From Eubacteriaceae bacterium (GTDB lineage: Bacteria; Bacillota; Clostridia; Lachnospirales; Lachnospiraceae): a stretch of DNA of 64,000 nt. Numbering within the stretch: position 1 is the first letter of the stretch; every line of letters starts with the position of its first letter. The translations under genes and the position numbers were made by a program. The stretch lies in the NCBI GenBank assembly GCA_902362455.1, contig CABIWJ010000005.1, positions 62,001 to 126,000 of the forward strand. Direction: 5' to 3'. This document shows, one piece after another, positions 8,266 through 17,800 of this stretch. The notes under the pieces were generated by a model. The model was given only the letters and a program-made list of their open reading frames with translations, ran no database searches and was not told the DNA's origin.

Positions 8266-10785
8266 ATGCACAAAGAAAAAGCAATTAAAAAAATAAGATA
8301 CGTGATTACGACGTTAGTAGTGTTTATGGCTGCCATCATGGGAAAATCGTATTTTAGTGTGGTGGAAGCGAATGCAGAAGAAACGGAACATAGTGCAGTA
8401 TATGTCGAATCTAAAGGTGAAGATTCAATAAGTGCTGTACAGGTGACATCTAATAATGTAGCTGCATCTGAAGATAAAAGCAGTAATGTGAAAACAGGTT
8501 GGCAGAAAATAGACGGTAAATGGTATTATTATGATTCTAATTCAGTATTGCAGAAGTCGAAGTGGATAAACACAAATAGTAAATGGTACTATGTAGATAA
8601 AACAGGCGAAATGCAGACATCAAAGTGGATAAATGCAAAAAACAAGTGGTACTATGTAAGCAAAACAGGTGAAATGCAGACATCGAAATGGATAAACGTA
8701 AAAAACAAGTGGTACTATGTAGGCAAAACAGGTGAAATGCAGACATCAAAGTGGATAAATGTAAAAAACAAGTGGTACTATGTAAGCAAAACAGGTGAAA
8801 TGCAGACATCGAAATGGATAAACGTAAATAGCAAGTGGTACTATGTAAATAAAACAGGTGAAATGCAGACATCAAAATGGATAAGCAGTACATACTACGT
8901 AAAAACTGATGGAAGTATGGCAGTGTCTGAATGGGTAGACAATAACAAATATTATGTTGGTGAAGATGGAAAATGGATAAAAACAGTCGTAAAAGGTCAG
9001 ACAATTAAGTTTGGCATAGAGCCATTCAAAAAAGCAGTCCCATCTACTGCTACAAAGATACATTTCATAAGTAAAAAAGATATGCCGGCTGATGTGGCAG
9101 CTAAGTTAAATTCGCAGAAAGGCACAGACATCAGTTCGGATAATAATGGTGTAATAAAAGTATATGCAATAGGTACAGAATATTATGTTGTAAGCATAAC
9201 TGATGAAAAAATGGGACCTAACAATTGTCCGTATATGTTTATGGATTATAAAATATCGGATATAGAATTTAAAAATTTTGATACGTCAAATGTAACGAAT
9301 ATGTCCTGCATGTTTGCAGGTTGTAGTGAATTAAAAGAGTTAAACATAAGCAATTTTGATACATCAAAAGTAAGAGATATGTCAGACATGTTTTACTCAT
9401 GCAGTGAATTAATTGAATTGTATTTAGGTAACTTTAATACATCAAATGTAACAAATATGCGTAACATGTTTGAGAAGTGCAGCAAATTAAAAGAGTTAAA
9501 TTTAAGCAATTTTAATACATCGAAAGTAACAGATATGTCAGATATGTTTTTTGGATGTGGTAATTTAAGTGAATTAAATATAAGTAATTTTAATACGTCG
9601 AAAGTAATAGATATGTCATATATGTTTGCCTGCTGTAGATCGTTGAGCCGGTTAAATGTAGATAACTTTAATACATCTAATGTAAAAACCACGAGCTTTA
9701 TGTTTAAAGAATGTAGCAAATTAAATGAATTAAATTTAAGCAGTTTTAATACATCTAATGTAACAGATATGAAGTATATGTTTATGGGATGTAGTGGGTT
9801 GAAACAGTTAAACGTAAGCAGTTTTAATACATCTAATGTATATGACATGAGATATATGTTTATAGATTGTGGTGAATTAAATCAATTGGATTTAAGCAAC
9901 TTTTATACATCGAAAGTAACAGATATGTCACATATGTTTAGTGGTTGCAGCGGATTAAATAAACTGGATATAAGCAATTTTGATACATCAAGAGTTATAG
10001 AGATGCAATATATGTTTAGTGAATGTAGTGGGTTGACCAGTCTGGATTTGAAAAACTTTAATACACAATATGTAACAAATATGCATATGATGTTTAAAAA
10101 CTGTAGCAAATTAACACGATTGAATGTAAGCAGCTTTGATACTTCAAATGTAGTAAGCATGTATCATATGTTTAGTGGCTGCAGTTCATTAAGGAGTCTG
10201 GAATTGAGCAGATTTGATACTTCGTCAGTAACAATGATGGATAACATGTTTGATGGCTGCAGCAATTTAAGTAATCTGGATTTAAGTAACTTTAATACAT
10301 CAAGAGTTATAGAGATGCAATATATGTTCAGGGACTGCAGTAAATTGGAACAATTGGATATAAGCAGATTTAAAACATCTAAAGTAACTAATATGCGATA
10401 TATGTTTAGTGGCTGCAGTTCATTAAATAAATTAGATATAAGTAGTTTTGATACATCTAAAGTAACAGATATGTCACATATGTTTGCATATTGCAGTGGA
10501 TTAAGCCAATTGGACATAAGTAGCTTTAATACGTCCGAAGTAACGCATATGGGAGGTATGTTCTATACTTGTTTAAATATCAGCACAATATATGCAAACA
10601 ATAAATTTAATGTTGATAATGTCATAGAAGGTGATAACATATTTTATGGATGTAATAAACTTACAGGTGCAAAAGGAACGAAGTATGGAATGTATAAAAG
10701 TGATATAAAATATGCACATATAGATGGAGGTTCATCTAATCCGGGATACTTTACACAGACAGGCTTTATGAAAGACGGCAATTAA
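8266..10785 (+). CDS. Secreted DUF285 protein with reversed domain order, C-terminus lost
   Basis: An 839-residue protein starting at ATG 8266 (GGAGG at 8251-8255; an in-frame TTG further up is not favoured). After the signal peptide (about 1-40, ending ANAEE), wall-binding repeats come first (about 77-240, including five 63-base units), then the shared N-domain (about 241-330). Seventeen very regular 26-residue DUF285 repeats follow (about 335-778), then the cap with HIDGGSSNPGYF. The other paralogs carry wall repeats only at the C-terminus. Here the frame ends at TAA 10783 right where a C-terminal wall-binding segment would begin, and remnants of that segment follow in 10786-10970. The protein may still bind the wall through its N-terminal repeats. 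Confidence 0.85.
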   Translation: MHKEKAIKKIRYVITTLVVFMAAIMGKSYFSVVEANAEETEHSAVYVESKGEDSISAVQVTSNNVAASEDKSSNVKTGWQKIDGKWYYYDSNSVLQKSKWINTNSKWYYVDKTGEMQTSKWINAKNKWYYVSKTGEMQTSKWINVKNKWYYVGKTGEMQTSKWINVKNKWYYVSKTGEMQTSKWINVNSKWYYVNKTGEMQTSKWISSTYYVKTDGSMAVSEWVDNNKYYVGEDGKWIKTVVKGQTIKFGIEPFKKAVPSTATKIHFISKKDMPADVAAKLNSQKGTDISSDNNGVIKVYAIGTEYYVVSITDEKMGPNNCPYMFMDYKISDIEFKNFDTSNVTNMSCMFAGCSELKELNISNFDTSKVRDMSDMFYSCSELIELYLGNFNTSNVTNMRNMFEKCSKLKELNLSNFNTSKVTDMSDMFFGCGNLSELNISNFNTSKVIDMSYMFACCRSLSRLNVDNFNTSNVKTTSFMFKECSKLNELNLSSFNTSNVTDMKYMFMGCSGLKQLNVSSFNTSNVYDMRYMFIDCGELNQLDLSNFYTSKVTDMSHMFSGCSGLNKLDISNFDTSRVIEMQYMFSECSGLTSLDLKNFNTQYVTNMHMMFKNCSKLTRLNVSSFDTSNVVSMYHMFSGCSSLRSLELSRFDTSSVTMMDNMFDGCSNLSNLDLSNFNTSRVIEMQYMFRDCSKLEQLDISRFKTSKVTNMRYMFSGCSSLNKLDISSFDTSKVTDMSHMFAYCSGLSQLDISSFNTSEVTHMGGMFYTCLNISTIYANNKFNVDNVIEGDNIFYGCNKLTGAKGTKYGMYKSDIKYAHIDGGSSNPGYFTQTGFMKDGN

Positions 10786-10970
10786 ATTGTATACAGAAAT
10801 GTAGATAGAAACAATGCAAGAGGAGTAAAGCAGACAGGCTTGCAGGATATCGACAGTAAATGGTACTATTTTACAAAGATGGAATTATTGAGAAATCAAA
10901 ATGGACTGGCAATACCTATTACGTGAAGACTGACGGAAATATGCCGAAATCTGAAAAAACCTTAAAATAA
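10786..10970 (+). pseudogene. Decayed C-terminal wall-binding segment of the preceding gene
   Basis: Directly after the stop codon the same frame continues with VKQTGLQDIDSKWYYF, and the next frame with DGIIEKSKWTGNTYYVKTDG, both recognisable wall-binding repeat text. Loss of one A in the run at 10875-10877 explains the shift. The segment ends at TAA 10968. The former gene therefore had wall repeats at both ends and was cut by a nonsense change plus a frameshift. Confidence 0.8.
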
Positions 10971-11055
10971 TTATCAAAATAACAATACATATATCATATT
11001 TTAGTGTTATAATAAGCATATATAGATTTCGGAAAAGCAAAGGCGGTTAAAATAC

Positions 11056-12666
11056 ATGAGAAACAGATTTAAGAAAATTATTTCTACAGTTCTGGCATTA
11101 GTATTGTCCGGCACGATGCTGATATCAGCACCTATATCAGTAAGAGCAGATTCTTCAATTGTAGACAAAGCGATAACATGGGCGATGAAAATTGCAAATG
11201 ACAATTCGCATGGATATAGTCAGGTAAACAGATGGGGACCTGATTACGACTGTTCATCTTTTATAATCCAGGCATTTAAAAATGCAGGAGCAGATATTGA
11301 TACAAGTAAAGTGAGTTATACCGGAAATATGCGTTCATATTTTACAACGCATGGTTTTATATGGATACCTTGGAGCCAGATAGGAGACAAGTCTAAATTA
11401 ATAAGAGGCGATATACTTTTGTGTGAAGGAGTACATACTGAATTATACATAGGAAATGGGCAACTTGTAGGTGCACATACAGATTATGGATATCCACAAC
11501 CCGGGGATCAGACAGGCAAAGAGATTTCAGTTACATCATATTATTACAGCTCATCACAGCCGTGGGGTGGTGTTTTAAGGTATTCAGGAAATGTTGCATC
11601 AAATTCCTGTGATTGTTCAACATCATACGCAGGGACATATGTTGTTAATACTGACGACTCATCATTGATAATGAGAAGTGGACATGGTACCGGATATTCG
11701 ATAATTACAACTATTCCTGAGGCGACTGAAGTAAAGGTAACCAAAGGAAATGGTTCATGGGCTCATGTAGAATGGAATGGCTATAGCGGATATTGTTCTA
11801 TGGAATATCTTAAGAAAAAATACAATAATCCAAAAGGAACAATTGACAGTATCAGTGGTGGTGTCGGAAGCGTAGATGTACGTGGCTGGGCATTTGATTC
11901 AGATGACATATCAACCTCGATATATATAGATGTTTATATAGGTGGTCCGGCGGGTTCGGGAGTACCATGTCATACTATAGTCGCAAACGGATACAGACCA
12001 GATGTTAATAAAGTATATAGTGTGGGTGATAACCATGGTTATTCCGAGAAAATATATACAGATTATACAGGACTACAATCAGTATACGTCTATGCAATTA
12101 ATATTGGCGGCGGAGAGAATGTATTCTTAGGAACAAAACAGGTGAATATCGAAGAAAATACAGAGATAACAGATGGATGGCATGAAGAATCAGGCTCAAA
12201 ATATTATTATGAAAATGGTAATAAGATAACGGGATGGAAGAAAATTGACAATAAATGGTATTATTTTGAAAATAATGGTATCCTGCAGAACTCAAAATGG
12301 ATAAAAACAAGTAACAAATGGTACTATGTAGATGGCAGTGGCGTAATGCAGACCGCAAAATGGTTGAAGCTTAATGATAAATGGTATTATGTAGATGGCA
12401 ATGGAGTAATGCAGACAGGCTGGCAGAAACTGAGTAATAAATGGTATTACTTTAATACATCAGGAGTGATGCAGTTATCAAAATGGTTATACATAAATAA
12501 CAAATGGTATCATTTAGATGCAAATGGAGTTATGGAAACCTCTAAGTGGATAAGCGGTACGTATTACGTTAAAGCCAATGGAACAATGGCAGTATCGGAG
12601 TGGGTAGATAATGGCAAATACTATGTAGATGCTGATGGTAAATGGGTTAAAGGTGCTAAAAAATAG
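11056..12666 (+). CDS. Secreted NlpC/P60-like cell-wall peptidase with SH3 and wall-binding repeats
   Basis: A 536-residue protein with a signal peptide (1-32, cleavage near VRADSS). Residues about 33-185 form an NlpC/P60 (C40) or Amidase_5-like peptidoglycan hydrolase domain. The catalytic Cys66 is in YDCSSF, His127 in GVHTELYIG, and GAHTDYG and WGGVLRY motifs follow. Residues about 192-253 are a bacterial SH3 domain (SLIMRSGHGTGYSII). Residues about 254-370 are a beta-rich domain (GWAFDSDD, RPDVNKVY, NHGYSEKI) of a kind found in clostridial wall hydrolases. Residues 375-536 are wall-binding aromatic repeats. It probably cleaves peptide stems of peptidoglycan for wall remodelling. It sits alone among surface-protein genes and has its own ribosome site AAAGGCGG. 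Confidence 0.88.
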   Translation: MRNRFKKIISTVLALVLSGTMLISAPISVRADSSIVDKAITWAMKIANDNSHGYSQVNRWGPDYDCSSFIIQAFKNAGADIDTSKVSYTGNMRSYFTTHGFIWIPWSQIGDKSKLIRGDILLCEGVHTELYIGNGQLVGAHTDYGYPQPGDQTGKEISVTSYYYSSSQPWGGVLRYSGNVASNSCDCSTSYAGTYVVNTDDSSLIMRSGHGTGYSIITTIPEATEVKVTKGNGSWAHVEWNGYSGYCSMEYLKKKYNNPKGTIDSISGGVGSVDVRGWAFDSDDISTSIYIDVYIGGPAGSGVPCHTIVANGYRPDVNKVYSVGDNHGYSEKIYTDYTGLQSVYVYAINIGGGENVFLGTKQVNIEENTEITDGWHEESGSKYYYENGNKITGWKKIDNKWYYFENNGILQNSKWIKTSNKWYYVDGSGVMQTAKWLKLNDKWYYVDGNGVMQTGWQKLSNKWYYFNTSGVMQLSKWLYINNKWYHLDANGVMETSKWISGTYYVKANGTMAVSEWVDNGKYYVDADGKWVKGAKK

Positions 12667-12701
12667 AATATAACAAATGAGAAAGAATGGAGGACTTATA
12701 T

Positions 12702-14603
12702 ATGAATAAGAAGATCATTAAAAGTATAAGGAACACAATTATGGCGGTTATTGCAATTGCAATCGTATTTGTTGGAATAGCGTTTTTAAACGATATGGAG
12801 GTAAGTGCAGCAGAAGAACAGATGGCAACTTTTGATAAATGGGTATTTAGAACTTCAATTTCAAATGATGCTACAGAGATATATTTTATGTCTAAAAAAG
12901 AGCTGCCTACAGACGTTGCTTCTAAGATTAATACTCTGAAAGGTACAGATATTAGTGTAGGTACAGATGGTTCAGTACAGTTATTTAGAATAGGAACAAG
13001 ATATTATGTAGTAAGCATGAATAATGTGAAAATGCAGCCGGATACATGTAAGGCTATGTTTTCTAATCTGGATTCTTTAACAAAAGTAGAGTTTAAAAAT
13101 TTTGAAACGAAAAATGTGATAGATATGTCAAATATGTTTATTGGTTGTAGTTCATTAAGCAACGTAGATGTAAGTAGTTTTGATACTTGTAAAGTAACAA
13201 GTATGGCGGCTATGTTTAAATGGTGTGAGAAAATAAGCAGCCTTGATTTAAGTGGATTTAACACAAGCAATGTAATAGATATGAATGATATGTTTAGAGC
13301 ATGTAAAGGCTTAACAAATTTGAATTTATCAGGATTTGACACAAGTAAAGTAACCGATATGAATGGTATATTTGAAGCATGTGAAGGTCTGACAAAATTA
13401 AATGTATCAGGATTTAATACAAATAATGTAACAGATATGAGTTATATGTTTGATAATTGTATAAATCTTACAGAGTTAAATGTATCAGGATTTAATACAA
13501 GCAAAGTAATCGATATGAGTGGAATGTTTCAAAAATGCCAAAGCCTGACAAATATAGATGTAAGTAATTTTGATACAAGTAAAGTAACAGACATGAGTTA
13601 TATGTTTAATATGTGCAAAGGATTGACTAACATAAACGTAGCTGGATTTGATACAAGTAGTGTAATCAATATGAATGCTATGTTTCAGATGTGTAATAAC
13701 TTAAAAAATGTAGATGTAAGCAATTTTGATACAAGCAAAGTAACAAACATGAGTTATATGTTTAGTGGTTGTATGAATCTTACAGAGTTAAATCTTATGG
13801 GATTTAATACAGACAAAGTAACAAATATGAGTTATATGTTTAAAGAGTGCATTAATTTACAGAAAATAATTGTTAGTAATAAATTTAATGTAAATAATGT
13901 AACAGATGATGCAAAAATGTTTTTGCGAGCAAGAAAGCTTGTGGGTGAAAAAGGTACAGAGTATTCAGAAGATAAGGTATCAAAAGAATATGCCCATATA
14001 GATGGTGGTTCAACTAATCCGGGATATTTTACGCTTGCAGGAGTTAGTAAAGCAGGCTGGAAGAAAGTTGATAACAAACAGTATTATTATAACAGCAATG
14101 GTGTTTTACAGAAATTAAAATGGATAAAAACAAATAATAAATGGTACTATGTAGATAAATTAGGTGTAATGCAGACATCTAAATGGATAAAAGGTACATA
14201 TTATGTGAAAGCTGATGGAACTATGGCAATTTCTGAAATAGTAGAAGGTAAATATTATGTAGGCACTGATGGTAAATGGCAGAAACTGAAAGGCTGGCAG
14301 AAGATTAATGACAAATGGTATTATTTTAATTCTAAATCAGTAATTCAGAAGTTAAAATGGATAAAAATAAACAATAAATGGTACTATGTAGATAAATCAG
14401 GAGTAATGCAGTCATCAAAATGGGTAAGTATCAACAAAAAATGGTATTATTTCGATAAATCCGGAGTAATGCAGACCTCTAAGTGGATAAGCGGTACATA
14501 TTACGTTAAAGCTGATGGAACAATGGCAGTATCGGAGTGGGTAGATAATGGCAAATACTATGTAGATGCTGATGGTAAATGGGTTAAAGGTGCAAAGAAA
14601 TAA
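12702..14603 (+). CDS. Secreted BspA-like (DUF285) repeat protein with wall-binding repeats
   Basis: A 633-residue paralog starting at ATG 12702 (GGAGG at 12689-12693, spacing 8). The signal peptide covers about 1-38 (VSAAEEQ), then the shared N-domain, and ten regular 26-residue DUF285 repeats (about 133-393) ending with the cap and HIDGGSTNPGYF. Wall-binding repeats run about 451-633 in two blocks, each ending in the YYVKADGTMA...DGKW module. Its last 120 coding bases match the end of the preceding peptidase gene almost exactly, another sign of exchange between neighbouring 3' ends. It starts 35 bases after the peptidase gene, with no terminator between. Confidence 0.9.
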   Translation: MNKKIIKSIRNTIMAVIAIAIVFVGIAFLNDMEVSAAEEQMATFDKWVFRTSISNDATEIYFMSKKELPTDVASKINTLKGTDISVGTDGSVQLFRIGTRYYVVSMNNVKMQPDTCKAMFSNLDSLTKVEFKNFETKNVIDMSNMFIGCSSLSNVDVSSFDTCKVTSMAAMFKWCEKISSLDLSGFNTSNVIDMNDMFRACKGLTNLNLSGFDTSKVTDMNGIFEACEGLTKLNVSGFNTNNVTDMSYMFDNCINLTELNVSGFNTSKVIDMSGMFQKCQSLTNIDVSNFDTSKVTDMSYMFNMCKGLTNINVAGFDTSSVINMNAMFQMCNNLKNVDVSNFDTSKVTNMSYMFSGCMNLTELNLMGFNTDKVTNMSYMFKECINLQKIIVSNKFNVNNVTDDAKMFLRARKLVGEKGTEYSEDKVSKEYAHIDGGSTNPGYFTLAGVSKAGWKKVDNKQYYYNSNGVLQKLKWIKTNNKWYYVDKLGVMQTSKWIKGTYYVKADGTMAISEIVEGKYYVGTDGKWQKLKGWQKINDKWYYFNSKSVIQKLKWIKINNKWYYVDKSGVMQSSKWVSINKKWYYFDKSGVMQTSKWISGTYYVKADGTMAVSEWVDNGKYYVDADGKWVKGAKK

Positions 14604-14697
14604 AATAGAACATAGTTGATATCAACTGGATAAGGGGTATGAAAGAGTGTGTCATATATATCCTGCACATTTCATTTCATTTTCTATCAAAATTATA

Positions 14698-14753
14698 TAG
14701 ACAATCTACTTTTTGCGTGTTATTATGGAAATGTAGCACAAAAAAAGTAGATT
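14698..14753 (+). promoter_or_regulatory. Promoter of the first amylase gene with inverted repeat around the -10
   Basis: TAGACA (14698-14703) and TATTAT (14721-14726) are 17 bases apart. A perfect 12-base inverted repeat, AATCTACTTTTT (14703-14714) and AAAAAGTAGATT (14742-14753), flanks the -10 box. The left arm lies upstream of the predicted transcript start, so it cannot act as an RNA hairpin with the right arm; a protein binding site is more likely. Confidence 0.55.
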
Positions 14754-14863
14754 TATAATAAAAAAATTGTGAATAAAACACATAAGATTGATTGTGTATT
14801 GAGTTTGCATTTTTTTTAATTATAAAATTTGTGAAAATTATGTTAAAAGGAGGACATTATTTT

Positions 14864-17800
14864 ATGAAAAAGTTAAAAAATTTAACTTTGAAATGCGCAT
14901 CATTTATGATGGCAACGGTGATGGTCGGAACAGGGTTCCTAGATAGTCTGACATTATCATCAAAGAGAATAACAGGCAACATATCGAATGGTATCGTTGC
15001 AGAAGCGGCAGAAACAGGGACGGTAAATGCAGATACGTTTTCGTGGGACAATGCATCTGTATACTTCTTGCTTACAGACAGATTTAGAAATGGTGATACA
15101 TCAAATGACCATTCATACAATAGAGGACTGGATAAAAACGGAAATGTAATTAACGTTTCTGATGACAGGGGAACATTCCATGGTGGAGACTTTAAAGGTG
15201 TAACACAGTCAATCAAAGAGGGATATTTCAATAATCTTGGTGTTAATGCAATCTGGATTAGTGCACCATACGAACAGATTCATGGTTACATAGTAGGTGG
15301 TGATGGTTCACCAAGTTTTGCACATTATTCATATCATGGATATTATGTACTTGATTATACTAATTCTGATGCTAACTTTGGTACAATGGACGAGTTCAAA
15401 GAATTAGTAGATACAGCACATGAACATGGAATAAGAGTCGTAATGGATATCGTTCTTAACCATGCAGGTTATAACAGCTTATACGATATGAATGAATATG
15501 GCTTTGGTAGTGTTAAAAGTGGCTGGGAAGACTACTACTATTCAATGACTAATGTTAATAATAAAGATTACCATAGTTACATTGATTACGAGGCAGATGC
15601 TGTGGCATGGGGAAAATGGTGGGGCTCTGACTGGGTAAGAGCAGGACTTCCAGGCTACACAGCGGGTGGCGGAGATAGCTACACAATGTCGCTTGCCGGC
15701 TTACCTGACTTCAGAACAGAATCAACAGCAACAGTTGGTATCCCTGCATTCCTTGAGAAGAAATGGAAATCAGAGGGACGTTATGATTCAGAAGTAGCAG
15801 AACTTAAGAGCTATCTTAGTTCACATGGCTATGATATGACGGTTACAAACTGCATTTCTTACTGGTTATCAACATGGGTACGTGAGTATGGTGTTGATGG
15901 TTTCAGATGTGATACAGCTAAACACGTTGAATTTGCATCATGGAAGAGACTTAATGATATGTGTACAGAGGCTCTTAAGACATGGAAAGCGAATAACCCT
16001 GATAAGAAATTAGATGACCTTGATTTCTGGATGACTGGTGAATGTTGGGATCATGGTGTAGATAATGACGCATATTATTCAAAGGGTGGTTTCGACTCTA
16101 TGATTAACTTCGAGACAACAGGCGGCGGAATGTTGGCTGAAGGTAGAATAGAATCAGTATATGCAAGATATGCAACAGCAATTAATGACACACCTGACTT
16201 TAATGTATTATCATATATGTCATCACACGACTCTACATTAGCTCGTGGTAATATGGTATACCTTGGTTCGGCACTTTTATTATTACCAGGTGGAATACAG
16301 ATTTACTATGGTGATGAGACAAACAGAGGATTAGTTGATAGCATCCCATTTGATGGAAATGGTGGTGCAGGCCATTCACTCAGAAGTGATATGAACTGGG
16401 ATTCAATTGATGAAACCGTTTTATCACATTGGCAGAAAGTCGGAACATTCAGAAATAGCCATATTGCAGTAGGTGCTGGTCAGAATACTACTATAACAAC
16501 AAGTTCAGGACATGCATTTACAAGAACATATGAAAGTGGAAATATTAAAGACAGAGTTGCATTCTGTATCGCTGCAGCAGCTAATACAGAAGTTACAATG
16601 GATGTCAGCAATGTATGGAAAGATGGCGACAGAGTTGTTAACTACTATGATTCATCATCGGCAGTAGTTACAGACGGAAAAGTTACATTTAACAGTGGTG
16701 CAAATGGAACAGTTCTTGTTCAGGACCCTGATGGAAAACCATTAGTTACAATTAATGGTGAAGCTAAATTCAAAGGAACACAGAAGGTTACAGTAAGCCT
16801 TAAAGATACAAAACAGGCAGTTATATCTGTAGATGGAGCTAAGAAATTTATTGTTAAAGATGGTGATTCATTTACAATTGGTGCGACAGCTTATGAAGGC
16901 GACACAGTAACAGTTTCGTATACAGCCGAGAATGAAAAGGGCGTAGTCAATGGTAAGGCTACATTCTATAAAGCTTATGGAAATGAAGACGTAGGCGGCG
17001 GTGGAGAAGAAGAAAAAGAAGATAATATTATAAGAATTAAGATGGCAAATGGTTCAGCACCATATCTCTATGCATGGACTGGCGCCTCAACAGCATTAAC
17101 AGATGCATGGCCAGGAACTAAGTTAACAGAGAAAGATTCGGATGGTTACTATACATTTGAATTTGCTAAGGATATATCAACATATAATGTAATTATTAAT
17201 GATGGTGGCTCTGGACAGACATCAGATATAACAGGATTAAAGGGAAAAGTTACAGTTAATGTAGCTTCTGACTTTACAACAAAGATCAATGGTGGATCAG
17301 TTGAAGTTGTAGAGAATACAGTAACAATTCATATTAAACCATATTCAGATGTTGCACCTTTCTTATATGTTTGGGACAATTCAGGCAGCTACAATGGTGG
17401 TTTCCCTGGTAAGCAGTTAAGTAATCCTGATGCGGATGGCTGGTATACATTTGTTAAAGAGGGTGTGTCATCACTTAACTGTATAGTTGGCGATGGTGGA
17501 AGCTCAAACAGAACAGGTGATATTACTGGAATTACAAGTGAGGCATGGATAACAATTAAGAGCGCCGATAATACTAAGTATGATATAGAGAAGACTCCTG
17601 TAATTGAATCAAAATATACTTTATTAAGAAAAGAAGCAAGAGCTGTTAAGAATCTTACAGTATCAGATTATACACAGGCTTCATATAAGAAATTATATAG
17701 CTATATTGCACAGGCAGACAAGTTAGTGGCATTAGGTGAGAAAGAAGCAGATATTACTGAAGTAGAGACTACATATAATAATATAATAAATGCTAAGAAA

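Noticed and set aside
7542..8339. A 265-codon open frame on the minus strand across the wall-binding repeats, and similar antisense frames in the other DUF285 genes
   Set aside because: It is a by-product of the periodic repeat sequence in the coding strand. Composition is low-complexity (repeated LPACLHYSICIEIIPLFIY-like units), with no ribosome site and no independent function.
8560..8880. Regular 63-base repeats that might be taken for a CRISPR array
   Set aside because: Unit and 'spacer' are both coding and continuous in frame (21-residue wall-binding repeats), units differ gradually, and there are no cas genes.
10971..11055. Possible c-di-AMP (ydaO-type) riboswitch before the wall-peptidase gene, a common association
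   Set aside because: The available leader of about 85 bases is too short for that class and lacks its conserved core.
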